A DNA stretch of 64,000 bases from Simkaniaceae bacterium (GTDB taxonomy: Bacteria; Chlamydiota; Chlamydiia; Chlamydiales; Simkaniaceae), in NCBI GenBank assembly GCA_026708385.1, contig JAPOVA010000048.1, positions 1 to 64,000 of the forward strand, given 5' to 3'. The position numbers and the translations under genes were made by a program. Every line of letters begins with the position of its first letter. Position 1 is the first letter of the stretch. The notes under the pieces were generated by a model, which was given only the letters and a program-made list of their open reading frames with translations, had not been told where the DNA came from and made no database searches. This document shows, one piece after another, positions 28,266 to 38,069 of the stretch.

Positions 28266-29124
28266 CCCCTGTTGGTGCGGAAGCGGAAAGAAGTGGAAAA
28301 AATGTCACGCTCCCGTGCGTCCCCCCGACACGTTTGAAGATTTACGGAAAAGCTACGAGAAAAGGTACGGCATTATCCTTAAAACGGAGGAGCAGATTGC
28401 GGGAATCGTACGGGCCTCCCGTCTTGCAGCTCGCATCTTACACTCTCTCTGCGCGATGGCAAAGGAGGGAGTGACTACGAACGCGCTCAATGCCCTTGCG
28501 TTGGAGGAACACGACAAGGCGGGGGCCGTTCCCGCCCCTTTAGGTTACGGAACCCCCCCCTTCCCCAAAGCAATCTGTACCTCGCTCAATGAGGTGATCT
28601 GCCATGGCATTCCCGATGATCGCCCCTTGGAAGAGGGGGATATTCTCAACATTGATGTGGCTACCATCCTAGGGGGGTTTTACGGCGATACGAGCGCCAT
28701 GGTATGCATCGGAGAGGTGTCCGAAGAGAAGAGAAGGGTGGTCGATGTCTCATATGAGAGCCTGATGCGGGCCGTTGCCGTTCTCAAGCCGGGCCTTCCC
28801 CTTTTCGCAATCGGTGAGGCGATCGAGAGTTTTGCTTCGCAAAAGGGGTGTTCCGTCGTCAATCAGTTCGTCGGACACGGTGTGGGCATCGGTTTCCACG
28901 AACCTCCTCAGATCCCTCACTGTTACAATAGGATAGCCATACCTCTCGTCTCCGGAATGGTCTTTACGATAGAACCGATGATTAATGGGGGCGTACGAGA
29001 GGGTATCCTTGACAAGAACGATGGATGGGCAGTCCGGACGGTAGACGGAAAACCGAGTGCGCAGTGGGAACATACCGTCTTGATTACCTCCTCGGGAGCC
29101 GAGGTGTTGACGGCCCTTTCCTAA
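28249..29124 (+). CDS. map: Methionine aminopeptidase with N-terminal SEC-C motif
   Basis: A 291-residue metalloenzyme that removes the initiator Met. Residues 3-20 form a SEC-C zinc motif (NDPCWCGSGKKWKKCH), which in other proteins binds the ribosome or SecB; it is a feature I recall for chlamydial Map. The catalytic domain shows metal ligands in NIDVATILGGFYGDTS, the GHGVGIGFHEPPQIP segment, and the Glu in FTIEPMIN. Start ATG 28249 lies inside the end of truA. Confidence 0.96.
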   Translation: MIERNDPCWCGSGKKWKKCHAPVRPPDTFEDLRKSYEKRYGIILKTEEQIAGIVRASRLAARILHSLCAMAKEGVTTNALNALALEEHDKAGAVPAPLGYGTPPFPKAICTSLNEVICHGIPDDRPLEEGDILNIDVATILGGFYGDTSAMVCIGEVSEEKRRVVDVSYESLMRAVAVLKPGLPLFAIGEAIESFASQKGCSVVNQFVGHGVGIGFHEPPQIPHCYNRIAIPLVSGMVFTIEPMINGGVREGILDKNDGWAVRTVDGKPSAQWEHTVLITSSGAEVLTALS

Positions 29125-29540
29125 GGGGGAGTAAGCGTTTACCCTTCGGCACTTTCTCCCGATCGCCTCTGTTTGGTGCAACACATTTTTTCGGAAAATA
29201 TTTTGCAGTGGCCCCGAGGGGGGGGTGAACAACGCTTTGCTCCGAAACGTATCGACACAAAATATATACGTTCAGCGATTTATCACATAATGTTGATCTA
29301 CTTGCACCATTCTCTCAGGTTTGAATCATAATAGAAAAAAATCGGGTATGTCGTTGTTTCGTTGTCCGATGCATCCGAAAAACACTCTGCAGAAAATCCA
29401 TAAGATTCTTATTTTTAGCGTATTAGTCCAAACTCGCTCCACATCTCCATACAATCATGCCGTTCCGGAGCAACCTCTTCTTTTACTTGATAAAATATCA
29501 CCATATGTGCTACAATGTGTGCTTATTGAGGTGGTGTAAT
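29125..29540. other. AT-richer intergenic region upstream of the protease gene
   Basis: About 415 bases between map and the ubiquitin-protease-like gene. The second half is clearly AT-richer than its surroundings and contains a promoter-like pair at 29487-29516. No gene or tRNA seen. Confidence 0.5.
29487..29516 (+). promoter_or_regulatory. Probable promoter of the ubiquitin-protease-like gene
   Basis: TTGATA (29487-29492) and TACAAT (29511-29516), 18 bases apart, lie 25 bases before ATG 29541. The spacing would place the transcript start near 29523, leaving a short leader with GAGGTGG as ribosome site. Confidence 0.6.
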
Positions 29541-30968
29541 ATGCGTTATGATCATGAATTGAGTTCGGTGCAAATGCGTTATAACCGAGCGCTCGATAGA
29601 TATTTCGATCATATGAGTGAGCGCAATTTTGCCCGTGTTGAGAAGGCGGCACGTAAGGCAAATGTGACGGATGATGAACTCTTTCAGGGAATTGTGGAAG
29701 CGAGGAAGACGGACAATGTCGCAAAAGATCACTTGACACCGCAGAGTAACGGCGATCCCCTCTCCGTCGGAATGGCCGGGTGTTCGGCGGATATGGACGA
29801 AGACGAAACGTTTAGGGAAACCGTGCAAGCGGAAGAGGTGCGCAGTGTTGCGAAAAACCGTTCGACACGGGAAAACTTCTCCATTCTCTCCCTCCTCTCC
29901 CGATTGTGGCGCTTTTTGCAAGGTAGTGACGCCGAACAAACATCCCGATCATCCCGATCATCCGGGACGGATAGGGGATTCTTTGTCGATCCGGCATGGT
30001 GGGCCCCTATCTTGGGGATCGGAAGTGCTGCCGGATTACCCAACGTAGGCAGTAGTTGCTTTGCCAATTCGGTGTTGCAGACCTTCTTCTTGGGTCCCGG
30101 GAGTGACCGTTATGTCGCCCTACTCGATCAGGAGCTCTTCCGAAGAGAGAGGGAATCGGAATCCGAGTATGAGGGGCGTCTTGCGCTACAAAGCAACCTC
30201 CTCCTGTTGAGAAAGGAACATCTCAGTGAACATCCCGACATGCTTGTAGTGGAGGGCTGTTTGAGAAAGATCGTATCCCATGCGGCCTCGCGATGGGGTC
30301 GGACCCATGCGTGTAGCCAAGAAGATGCCGGAGAATTTCTCGGTATACTGTTTAATGATTTGGAGGCTGCGAGATCTCCTTCCGTTACATGCGGCATCAA
30401 GACGGTCGTAAAAACCGGAGGAGTGGAGATACGGAGTAATCGGCCCGATGACTGCCAGATCCTTTCCGTGAACGATCGTGGCGACACCTTGCAGGAGAGC
30501 ATCGATAAATTTTTGGCCGATGCCGATTTTACCGACTTGGAGGGGAACGATCTCGTTACCACTCCCGTGTTGGTGCCCGCGTCGTTGTCAAACACTCCCG
30601 AACCTCCGAAGAACCTTGTCATGACGATTAATCGGATGGCATATACCGAACAAGATCGTGGTCATAAGCTCTCCGGCATGCAGGTGGGGGGGGTCGATCA
30701 ATCCGTTGCCATCCCCTTCCGTGTACGAACCACGGGAGAGGGAGAGAACCCGGAAGAGGGTGTGCGTACGGTCCGGTATCGAGTAAGGTCGGTGATTTGT
30801 CATTCGGGTTCTACGGGATCGGGACACTACTTCACCCTCCTCAGAAAAGAAAACGGCGCGTGGGAAAAACGAGATGATTCCATGGTGGTGCCGATCTCCG
30901 AAAAGGCGGCCCTTGCAACCGCGAGCGAGAAAGGGTACGTGATCAGTTTGGAAGCGGAAGAGCGGTAG
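29541..30968 (+). CDS. Ubiquitin-specific protease-like protein (peptidase C19 fold)
   Basis: A 475-residue protein with the marks of eukaryotic ubiquitin-specific proteases. The Cys box GLPNVGSSCFANSVLQTFF has Cys173 as likely nucleophile. SQEDAGEFL follows at about 259-267. The His box HSGSTGSGHYFTLLR gives likely catalytic His429, followed by WEKRDDS with Asp445/446. The N-terminal 170 residues contain two diverged 35-40-residue repeats (DDELFQGIVEARKTDNVAK; DEDETFRETVQAEEVRSVAK). There is no signal peptide. Bacteria lack ubiquitin, so a host target and type III export are inferred. Start ATG 29541 follows GAGGTGG. Its end overlaps the convergent phospholipase gene by 26 bases. Confidence 0.85.
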   Translation: MRYDHELSSVQMRYNRALDRYFDHMSERNFARVEKAARKANVTDDELFQGIVEARKTDNVAKDHLTPQSNGDPLSVGMAGCSADMDEDETFRETVQAEEVRSVAKNRSTRENFSILSLLSRLWRFLQGSDAEQTSRSSRSSGTDRGFFVDPAWWAPILGIGSAAGLPNVGSSCFANSVLQTFFLGPGSDRYVALLDQELFRRERESESEYEGRLALQSNLLLLRKEHLSEHPDMLVVEGCLRKIVSHAASRWGRTHACSQEDAGEFLGILFNDLEAARSPSVTCGIKTVVKTGGVEIRSNRPDDCQILSVNDRGDTLQESIDKFLADADFTDLEGNDLVTTPVLVPASLSNTPEPPKNLVMTINRMAYTEQDRGHKLSGMQVGGVDQSVAIPFRVRTTGEGENPEEGVRTVRYRVRSVICHSGSTGSGHYFTLLRKENGAWEKRDDSMVVPISEKAALATASEKGYVISLEAEER

Positions 30969-31986
30969 ACGGTACCGTCTCCTCCTCCTCCTCCTCCGCC
31001 TTTCCTTCTTGATCGAGGATTGTGATCGTTCTCCGCACATATCGTGACTGCTCTCGGCTGAGCGGAGAGAGGGAGAGGATGAAGTCCCGATTGGTGCGAA
31101 AAGCGGCCCGTGTCCAGTTTGCCGAACCCAAAATCAATGTCGATTGATCGATGAGGGCCCACTTGTGATGTAAGAGGGGGATCGTACGATTGCCCTTTAC
31201 CCTGATTCCCTTTCCTACCAGTTGTCGAGAGGCGTTGCGTGCCGACCCGCGAAGGTTGTGTGCGTCGATAAACAGTCGTACGGATATCCCTCTGCTCCGT
31301 GCCTCGATGAGGCTACGGACGATTTCGGGGTGCGTGAGTGTGAAGAGCGCACCGTCAATCCGGTACCGGGCCGATGCGATCGTTTCGAGGAGATGACGTA
31401 ATCCTCCCCCTTGATCGGGGAGGATGAAGTAGTGCAACCGCATCGAGCCTATAGTGCCGCAATAGGGTGCATGAGAGGTGGTGATGAGGTGATCGGCAAA
31501 GTGAGGGGAATGGAACCCCAGTAGAAAATTATCGTGCATAACCAAGGAGGCGGTCGTCAAATTGGCCGTTCCCAAAAAGACCCGAGTCTCGTCGATGATA
31601 AGCCATTTGGCGTGCATCAGCCCTTTGCCTCGGTACCGGTGTATGTGGAAAGAGGGAAGTGCGGGGAGAGCGGGAAGATTGCCGGGATGGCAGGTGATGT
31701 GCACGGGGATGCCGGCGCGTGCTTTTTTTGCCAAGGCGGAGAGGACATGGAGGTCGGTCAGAGCATACGTATGGATATGGATCGATCTTCCGGCTCCCTC
31801 GATAGCCCTCAGAGTGATCAAGCGCAAGTCACTCCCGTTATGTGTTGCATACAACCGGACCGGATTCTTCCGTGTCGGCACGGGAAAATGGAGGGAGTAC
31901 CGGACGAAACCGTACACTCCCGCAACAACACCGAAAAGAGAGAGAAGGAGAAGGGCGATCCGATTAGATTTTTCGGCCTTTCGCAC
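30943..31986 (-). CDS. Phospholipase D-like protein with two HKD motifs
   Basis: A 347-residue PLD-superfamily protein. Both halves carry the HxKx4Dx6GxxN motif ([18 protein letters not shown] and [18 protein letters not shown]), so the active site looks complete. The N terminus has one hydrophobic segment ([19 protein letters not shown]), a signal anchor or uncleaved signal. The family includes lipases, nucleases and cardiolipin synthases; the exact substrate is open. It starts at GTG 31986 inside the last codons of rpmB, suggesting coupling. A PLD gene near rpmB is also what I recall from Chlamydia. The C-terminal Glu run comes from a CTC repeat. Confidence 0.9.
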   Translation of the reverse strand: MRKAEKSNRIALLLLSLFGVVAGVYGFVRYSLHFPVPTRKNPVRLYATHNGSDLRLITLRAIEGAGRSIHIHTYALTDLHVLSALAKKARAGIPVHITCHPGNLPALPALPSFHIHRYRGKGLMHAKWLIIDETRVFLGTANLTTASLVMHDNFLLGFHSPHFADHLITTSHAPYCGTIGSMRLHYFILPDQGGGLRHLLETIASARYRIDGALFTLTHPEIVRSLIEARSRGISVRLFIDAHNLRGSARNASRQLVGKGIRVKGNRTIPLLHHKWALIDQSTLILGSANWTRAAFRTNRDFILSLSPLSREQSRYVRRTITILDQEGKAEEEEEETVPSTALPLPN

Positions 31987-32239
31987 GGAGCTCTTTGACG
32001 ATGACCCCCAAACCCTTTTTATCTATCGTTCGGATGGCGTGGGCCGATAGGCGTAAGGTGATGAACCGGTTTTCCTCGGAAAACCAAAAGCGCTTCTTCA
32101 CCAAGTTCGGTAGGAAGCGCCGCTTAACCGTTCCCGTTACGTTGAGACCGATACCCTTCTTCTTCTTCGCAATGCCACGAATCGAGTAACTTTTTCCCCT
32201 TCCGGGCCGTTTCCCCGTAACCTGACAGATCCTGGACAT
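31964..32239 (-). CDS. rpmB: Ribosomal protein bL28
   Basis: A 91-residue large-subunit protein with [19 protein letters not shown] at the start and the C-terminal segment [19 protein letters not shown] 32239 is preceded by GGAGGG. It lies between dnaK and the PLD gene on the same strand, and the PLD start overlaps its end by 23 bases. Confidence 0.95.
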   Translation of the reverse strand: MSRICQVTGKRPGRGKSYSIRGIAKKKKGIGLNVTGTVKRRFLPNLVKKRFWFSEENRFITLRLSAHAIRTIDKKGLGVIVKELRAKGRKI

Positions 32240-32321
32240 GGAAAACCCTCCGTGCGTCTCATCCGGTGCGCCCCATTCTAGTGTAACCGGGGAGATTTTT
32301 GCAATCGCCCCGGCTACTCCC

Positions 32322-34274
32322 TTATTTACCCTCTTCGTCCAAGATCTCGACTTCGGCATCTTCGATCTCTTCGTTCCGTTCGTTGCCGGCGGTCTCTCCG
32401 GTTGCCGTACCCGGCCCCGCGGATCCCATGCCTGCCGCGCCCGGCCCTGTCGGACCGGCTCCGGCGTGGTGTTGCACGGCTTCACCGATTTTGGAGATGT
32501 GTGTTTCCAAATCATCCGCCGCAGCGGCAATCGCCTTCGTATCGTCGGATTTCAATGCATCCTTGACGGCATCGATCCTGACCCGGATTTCTTTGGCGAT
32601 GACCTCGGGAATCTTCTCTTTGTAATCGCCCAGCGCTTTCTCTGCTCGGAAGACGAGACTGTCGGCGCGGTTTTTGGTCTCCACCTCCTCCTGCCGCTTT
32701 TTGTCCTCTTCCGCATGTTCTTCGGCATCTTTGATCATCCTGTTGATCTCGTCCTCGTTTAAACCCGATTTGGCCTCGATCCGGATCTTCTGTTCCTTCC
32801 CCGAACCGAGATCCTTGGCCGATACGTGGAGAATGCCGTCGGCATCGAGATCGAAACTCACCTCGATCTGCGGGATGCCCCGTGGAGAGGGAGGGATCTC
32901 CGTTAAATCGAACCTCCCTATCTCTTTGTTATCTTTCGCAAGTTTTCTCTCTCCCTGCAAGACTACGATCGTTACGGCGGGCTGATTGTCGGCGGCCGTC
33001 GAGAAGATCTGCTTTTTTTGTGTCGGAATCGTCGTATTCCGCTCGACCAAGGGGGTCATAACCCCTCCCAACGTCTCAATCCCCAGGGTAAGGGGGATCA
33101 CATCGAGAAGGAGAACGTCCTTAACATCTCCCGCCAGAACGCCTCCTTGGATGGCGGCGCCCGTTGCCACCACTTCGTCCGGATTAACCCCCTTATGCGG
33201 TTCTTTGCCGAAGATCTCCTTCACCTTCTCCTGCACCGCCGGCATCCTGGTCATTCCGCCGACAAGGACGATATCGTGGATCTTCTCCTTTGCCATCCCG
33301 GCATCTTTCATGGCATCCAGACAGGGGGCAACACACCTTTCGATCAAACCGGATGCCAGCTGTTCGAATTTTGCCCGTGTTAAGGTGATGGAGAGGTGTT
33401 TCGGCCCGTTTGCATCCATGGTGATGAAGGGCTGACTGATCTCGGTTGATTGTGTTCCCGAAAGTTCGATCTTTGCTTTTTCGGCCGCATCCTTGATCCG
33501 TTGCAGGGCCATCTTATCTTTCGCAAGATCAATGCCCGTCTCCTTTTTAAACGTATCCAAGAGCCATTCGATGATCACGTTATCAAAATCATCGCCCCCG
33601 AGGTGGGTATCGCCGTTTGTGGCCAATACTTCGAAGACTCCGTCCCCGATTTCGAGAATCGAGATGTCGAACGTACCGCCTCCGAGGTCGAAGACGGCAA
33701 TTTTCCTGTCGTTTGTTCCCTTGTCGAGTCCGTAGGCCAAAGCCGCCGCCGTCGGTTCGGGGATGATCCTCTTTACGTTGAGACCTGCGATTCTTCCGGC
33801 ATCTTTCGTCGATTGTCGTTGGGAATCATTGAAGTAGGCGGGAACGGTTACGACGGCATCGACGATTTGTTCTCCCAAATAGGTTTCGGCCGTTTCCTTC
33901 ATCTTGATGAGAATCTGCGCCCCCACCTCTTCCGGAGTGAGTATCTTTCCGTCCACTTCAAATACGGCATCGCCGTTGGTGTTGGGACACGTTTTGTAGG
34001 GAACGGTTTTGGTCTCTCCCTCAACTTCGGTGAATTTGCGCCCGATAAACCGCTTCGTGGAGAAGAGGGTTTTTTCGGGATTGGTGATGGCCTGCCTTTT
34101 GGCGGGGAAGCCGACCAATCTTTCACCGTCTTTGTACGAGACGATGGAAGGTGTGGTTCTATCCCCCTCGGTGTTGGCAATGACCTTGGCCGACCCTCCC
34201 TCCATGACGGCCACGCAGGAATTGGTCGTCCCGAGATCTATCCCTATAACCTTACTACTTTTCTTCCGATTCAT
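32322..34274 (-). CDS. dnaK: Chaperone DnaK (Hsp70)
   Basis: A 650-residue Hsp70 that binds unfolded polypeptides using ATP. Nucleotide-binding marks are [29 protein letters not shown] and [13 protein letters not shown]; the substrate domain begins at about residue 395. The C-terminal lid ends in a Gly/Pro-rich linker and the acidic tail [13 protein letters not shown]. Start ATG 34274 follows AAGGAGA and overlaps the end of grpE by 20 bases. Third gene of the hrcA-grpE-dnaK operon. Confidence 0.98.
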   Translation of the reverse strand: MNRKKSSKVIGIDLGTTNSCVAVMEGGSAKVIANTEGDRTTPSIVSYKDGERLVGFPAKRQAITNPEKTLFSTKRFIGRKFTEVEGETKTVPYKTCPNTNGDAVFEVDGKILTPEEVGAQILIKMKETAETYLGEQIVDAVVTVPAYFNDSQRQSTKDAGRIAGLNVKRIIPEPTAAALAYGLDKGTNDRKIAVFDLGGGTFDISILEIGDGVFEVLATNGDTHLGGDDFDNVIIEWLLDTFKKETGIDLAKDKMALQRIKDAAEKAKIELSGTQSTEISQPFITMDANGPKHLSITLTRAKFEQLASGLIERCVAPCLDAMKDAGMAKEKIHDIVLVGGMTRMPAVQEKVKEIFGKEPHKGVNPDEVVATGAAIQGGVLAGDVKDVLLLDVIPLTLGIETLGGVMTPLVERNTTIPTQKKQIFSTAADNQPAVTIVVLQGERKLAKDNKEIGRFDLTEIPPSPRGIPQIEVSFDLDADGILHVSAKDLGSGKEQKIRIEAKSGLNEDEINRMIKDAEEHAEEDKKRQEEVETKNRADSLVFRAEKALGDYKEKIPEVIAKEIRVRIDAVKDALKSDDTKAIAAAADDLETHISKIGEAVQHHAGAGPTGPGAAGMGSAGPGTATGETAGNERNEEIEDAEVEILDEEGK

Positions 34275-34887
34275 GTTTACTCTCCTTTAAGCTACTTTTT
34301 TCCTCATCCGTTTGGTGACTCTCGTCTTCTTGTAATGTGCGCTTTGCCACCTTCACTTTGGCGGGGCGCAGAACCCTATCGCCGACTTTGTACCCTTTCA
34401 CGAACTCGCGGGTGACGGTTCCTTCAGCGTGTCGGTCGGTCTCCTCCATTTCGATCACCTCGTGGAGGTGGGGGTCGAAGGGGGTACCTTCCGACGTGAA
34501 AGGGGTGATGCCACGTTCGGCAAGCACATCTTTAAACTGTGCCAGGATCATCTCAAACCCCTTTGCCCAGTTCCGTATCTCTTCCGAAGCTTCCGCGGTG
34601 AAGCCGAGTGCATTTTCAAAATGGTCGAGGGGTCCTAAAAATTCGGTAATCACCCTCTCGACGGCGAACCGGGTGGCATCCTGTTTCTCCCTTTGCATCC
34701 GCTTGCGGGCATTTTCCATTTCGGCCAAAAGGCGTATGTTCCGTTCTTGTTGATCACCCAGAGCCGACCGCAGTTCCTCAGGTGTCGGAAGGGGATCGTC
34801 TTCCGGTTCGTCTTCCGGTTCTTCCTCCGGATGTTGCTCCTCCCCCTTCAAGGGTCGTTCTTTTTCCTCTTGCCGATGTTTAGGCAT
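34255..34887 (-). CDS. grpE: Nucleotide exchange factor GrpE
   Basis: A 210-residue GrpE. A very acidic, disordered N terminus of about 50 residues precedes a long coiled coil ([20 protein letters not shown]) and the C-terminal beta domain ([20 protein letters not shown]). It releases ADP from DnaK. ATG 34887 lies in the last codons of hrcA (8-base overlap) with AAGGAG upstream. The basic/acidic tail overlaps the dnaK start. Confidence 0.96.
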   Translation of the reverse strand: MPKHRQEEKERPLKGEEQHPEEEPEDEPEDDPLPTPEELRSALGDQQERNIRLLAEMENARKRMQREKQDATRFAVERVITEFLGPLDHFENALGFTAEASEEIRNWAKGFEMILAQFKDVLAERGITPFTSEGTPFDPHLHEVIEMEETDRHAEGTVTREFVKGYKVGDRVLRPAKVKVAKRTLQEDESHQTDEEKSSLKESKHESEEK

Positions 34888-36067
34888 CGCAGTTTCTCCT
34901 TAAACTTTGGTCTTCCAAAAGTAAGCGCTCCGTTTGGTTGAGGTAGACGGGTGCGTCTTGTCGTACCGGGATCCGTTTCGTGTCGGGCATCCGGTAGGTA
35001 ATCCTGTGTTTGCATAGATTTCGTGTCAGAGCGGTACCGATCACCTCCGAAAAGGCACGGAGTAAACCGAACAGTTTACCGTAAGGGATGCGCGTCGGTC
35101 CCAACAGGGCAACCGCCCCGACGGTTCGACCTTGAATGGCATAGGGAATGGCAATAATACTCGTATCGACCGCTTTACCATCGGCCCCCTCTCCGATGGC
35201 AAACCGGATTGTCTCGGATCGTATACACTCTTGCAGAAAATGACACATGTAGGGCATATCTTCAAAAACGGCTAAGGTTTGCGCCAACAGCGTTGCGTCT
35301 TGCAGTTCGGAAAATCTGAGCAGATGAGAAAAACCCGTTTTGTAGACGTCGTGCTCGGCAAAATGAGAATAGCTCGTGATGTGCCGGAGGAAGAGCTCGT
35401 TGTACAAGCGGGTGGCTACCCTCTCTTCCCGCTCGCTAAGGGGGGGTTTTTCCCCTTGTTTCAACCGGTAGCGGAAGTATTTTTCGATCCGGGCAAGGGC
35501 AAAACGGCTGAGTTTTTCGGAGGTGTGGAGCATTTCGGTCCGGACAAGGCCGAAGTCGGTGACAATAACGCACAGATATCCGGAAAAATCGCCGGTGATG
35601 ATTTTCATATCGGCGATCGCATCTCTGTCAAATCGGGGTGCGGAGAGGAAGACGGCTATCTCCGCGACATTGCCGAGTAGGTCGGCCGCACGGTGTAGGT
35701 AACTCGTCGGTTCCTTGCTATCTTGATCCATAAATTTCTGAAAATACGCAATTTGTGACGGATCCACTTGCATATTCCGTAGGGCGTGCGCAGCATACAA
35801 TCGGTATGCTGAGGAAGTCGGTACCCTCCCCCCGGATGTGTGCCTCTGCACAAGGTAGCCTTGAGTTTCGAGGTGAGCGAAATAATTCCTAATCGTCGCC
35901 GAGCTCACCTCTTCAGAAATATAATCCTTTAATTCTTTGGAGCTTACAGGTTTTCCGGTTTCGAGATACCGGTCGATCAAACGGAAGAGAATGCGCTTTT
36001 CCCTTTCCGCTTTCCGGTTTTCCGACCTGTTTGCCACCCTATTGTCGAGCCGTCGCATAGATAGCAC
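34880..36067 (-). CDS. hrcA: Heat-inducible transcription repressor HrcA
   Basis: A 395-residue repressor that binds CIRCE operators and shuts off chaperone genes. An N-terminal winged helix (residues about 20-95, ETGKPVSSKELKDYISEEV and RNYFAHLETQGYLVQRHTSGG) is followed by the GAF-like dimer domain. GTG 36067 is preferred because AAGGA lies at correct spacing; ATG 36058 is the alternative. The C-terminal extension beyond residue 340 is longer than in most bacteria, as I recall for Chlamydia. First gene of the operon, behind its own CIRCE-like site. Confidence 0.95.
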   Translation of the reverse strand: MLSMRRLDNRVANRSENRKAEREKRILFRLIDRYLETGKPVSSKELKDYISEEVSSATIRNYFAHLETQGYLVQRHTSGGRVPTSSAYRLYAAHALRNMQVDPSQIAYFQKFMDQDSKEPTSYLHRAADLLGNVAEIAVFLSAPRFDRDAIADMKIITGDFSGYLCVIVTDFGLVRTEMLHTSEKLSRFALARIEKYFRYRLKQGEKPPLSEREERVATRLYNELFLRHITSYSHFAEHDVYKTGFSHLLRFSELQDATLLAQTLAVFEDMPYMCHFLQECIRSETIRFAIGEGADGKAVDTSIIAIPYAIQGRTVGAVALLGPTRIPYGKLFGLLRAFSEVIGTALTRNLCKHRITYRMPDTKRIPVRQDAPVYLNQTERLLLEDQSLRRNCDA

Positions 36068-36097
36068 TCTGCTTCCTTCTTTGCCAAATCTAACCCC

Positions 36098-36126
36098 ACT
36101 ATACCGGATGAGGAGACGGAGAACAA
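36098..36126 (-). promoter_or_regulatory. Probable promoter of hrcA-grpE-dnaK
   Basis: Reading the minus strand, TTGTTC (36126-36121) and TATAGT (36103-36098) are 17 bases apart, 31 bases before the GTG start. The CIRCE-like operator is directly upstream of the -35 box. Confidence 0.6.
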
Positions 36127-36131
36127 GTTTT

Positions 36132-36158
36132 TTAGCAGTTTCTCGGCAAGAGTGCTTA
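36132..36158. promoter_or_regulatory. CIRCE-like operator (HrcA binding site)
   Basis: TTAGCAGTT, nine bases, GAGTGCTTA matches the consensus TTAGCACTC-N9-GAGTGCTAA at 15 of 18 arm positions. It lies between the aldehyde dehydrogenase stop and hrcA, abutting the -35 box. This predicts self-regulation of the dnaK operon. Confidence 0.85.
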
Positions 36159-36163
36159 GGTGG

Positions 36164-37633
36164 TCAGGGGCGAAGACCCCCTATATTGCCGAATACGACC
36201 GATTTGACTTCGCAGTACTCATCGAGATTTCCGGTATTCTCCCGACCGACTCCGGACTCCTTCCATCCTCCGAAGGGAAGGAATGTGGTAGACACTTCAT
36301 GAGTATTGATGCCGACCGATCCGGCCTCCAATGCCTCGGCCGTTCTAAAGGCACGCCCCATATCGGAGGTATATAGGTAGGCGGCCAGCCCATACCGGGT
36401 GTTGTTGGCCCGTTCGATGACCTCCTCGTCGGAGGTGAACCGGTAACAGGGCAAAACGGGGCCGAAGAGTTCCTCCGTGTAGAGGTTCATCCGGTCGGTT
36501 GCATTCGTAAGAAGCGTAGGTTCATAGAACAACGGTCCGGACTTGACCGCCCTCTTCCCTCCGCAGATTGTCGCTGCTCCTCGATGTTTCGCTTCCGTCA
36601 CCAACGTATCCACCTTATCGATTCCTTGTGCATTGATCAGAGGGCCGATATTGACGGTAGGCTCCATACCCGATCCCATCTTGAGATATTTGCCGATCAT
36701 TGCATGAAACTTCGCTACGTATTTATCGTGGACATCATCATGAACAAAAAGTCGGTTTATGTTGTTGCAACACTGTCCCGTATTATAAAATTTAAACCAA
36801 AATGTAGACTCGACCGCTTTATCGAGATCGGCATCGTTAAAGATAATGGCGGGACAATTGCCACCGAGTTCCATGCAGACGTTTTTCACCGTCTTTCCGG
36901 AGGCCGAAAAGAGCACTTTCCCCACCTCCGTCGATCCCGTGAAGGTCACCTTCCTGATCAGGGGGTTTGAGGTGAATTCGATTCCGATCGGTTCCGGATC
37001 GCGACATACGACCACGTTAAAGATCCCGGGGGGAAGTTCGGCACGCCGAGCCAATTCGGCGAGAAGGAGAGAGGATAGGGGGGTATCCTCTGCGGGCTTC
37101 AACACTACGGTACACCCTGCGGATAGGGCGGGAGCACATTTTTGGATCGGAATGACGAAGGGAAAGTTCCACGGAGTGATGACGGCGACGGGTCCGACAG
37201 GTTGTTTTATCGTCATAAGGCGACGATTCGGATCGTGTATCGGTAACGTACTTCCTCGAAGACGGAGCCCTTCCTGCGCATAGAACTCTAAAAATTCGAT
37301 AGCTCCCATCAGTTCGTGCGTAGCCTGTTCGAGAGGTTTGCCCGTTTCGTGCGTGATGACGCTACTACAGTCATCTCGATTGTCACGGATCAAGGCGGCC
37401 CATCTCTCCAAGTAAGCTCCCCGTTCGTTCGGAGCAAGATGCCTCCACTTCGTGAAGGCGACATCGGCGCTCGCGATCGCCCCTTTCGTGTCGTCGCGGG
37501 TTGCTTCGGAAAGGGTGGCGACCACCTCACCGTTAAAGGGGTTGTCTACCTGAAACCGAGTGTGCCCCCGCAGGTAGTCGCCGTTGACATAACTATCGGT
37601 TTTCAACAACGAAGGATCCTTCAACTGCAACAT
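36164..37633 (-). CDS. Succinate-semialdehyde dehydrogenase-like aldehyde dehydrogenase
   Basis: A 489-residue NAD(P)-dependent aldehyde dehydrogenase, closest in pattern to GabD, which oxidises succinate semialdehyde to succinate. Marks are ITPWNFPFVIPIQK, FTGSTEVGK, the catalytic Glu in MELGGNCPAIIF and catalytic Cys in NTGQCCNNINR. ATG 37633 (MLQLKDPS) fits the family start; the frame stays open 390 bases upstream, but that part lacks coding character. It is followed closely by the CIRCE/hrcA region on the same strand. GabD itself is only the nearest match I can name. Confidence 0.88.
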   Translation of the reverse strand: MLQLKDPSLLKTDSYVNGDYLRGHTRFQVDNPFNGEVVATLSEATRDDTKGAIASADVAFTKWRHLAPNERGAYLERWAALIRDNRDDCSSVITHETGKPLEQATHELMGAIEFLEFYAQEGLRLRGSTLPIHDPNRRLMTIKQPVGPVAVITPWNFPFVIPIQKCAPALSAGCTVVLKPAEDTPLSSLLLAELARRAELPPGIFNVVVCRDPEPIGIEFTSNPLIRKVTFTGSTEVGKVLFSASGKTVKNVCMELGGNCPAIIFNDADLDKAVESTFWFKFYNTGQCCNNINRLFVHDDVHDKYVAKFHAMIGKYLKMGSGMEPTVNIGPLINAQGIDKVDTLVTEAKHRGAATICGGKRAVKSGPLFYEPTLLTNATDRMNLYTEELFGPVLPCYRFTSDEEVIERANNTRYGLAAYLYTSDMGRAFRTAEALEAGSVGINTHEVSTTFLPFGGWKESGVGRENTGNLDEYCEVKSVVFGNIGGLRP

Positions 37634-37995
37634 GGGAACGCCCCCGAACATTACTCGGACCGCACGATACGGTAGCCCTTCCGTTTCGGACAAGGAAAAT
37701 TTCTCGGATGAACGGAGCGACCGCCCCCCCTGCACGAGAAGGCGGGCGAACGGCCCGACATCCGGCGTCGGAACGGGCGAGTACGACCACCTTAGCCTAC
37801 GCGAAGGCGATAGGGGAAGCCCGGCCGGTAAGTATATGCACCGCGAAACCGGTCGAGACCTCGACGGGCCGACCAATCTCCGCTCACGGCCGGAGGATCG
37901 GGGGGGGTCGGACAACTCGGAAGGCGACTGCGACACCTCTCGAATGACCCTATCTCCCGCACCGTAAACGGAACCCCCCACACATTTTTCACCAC
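37634..37995. other. Intergenic between tRNA-Arg and the dehydrogenase gene
   Basis: About 360 bases with several long open frames on both strands but no motif or ribosome site supporting any of them, as expected for GC-rich noncoding DNA. Confidence 0.5.
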
Positions 37996-38069
37996 TGCAC
38001 CGGAGAGGACTCGAACCTCTAACCACCTGATCCGAAGTCAGGTACTCTATCCGATTGAGCTACCGATGC
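37996..38069 (-). tRNA. tRNA-Arg (anticodon TCG)
   Basis: A 74-nt cloverleaf. Acceptor GCATCGG pairs with CCGGTGC (one T-G pair), the anticodon stem CCTGA/TCAGG encloses loop CTTCGGA, and the T arm is AGAGGTTCGAGTCCTCT. The CCA is not encoded. The upstream membrane-protein frame runs 23 bases into its 5' end. Confidence 0.95.

Noticed and set aside
37708-37947. 79-codon plus-strand frame between tRNA-Arg and the dehydrogenase gene
   Set aside because: Ala/Arg/Thr-rich without hydrophobic core or ribosome site.
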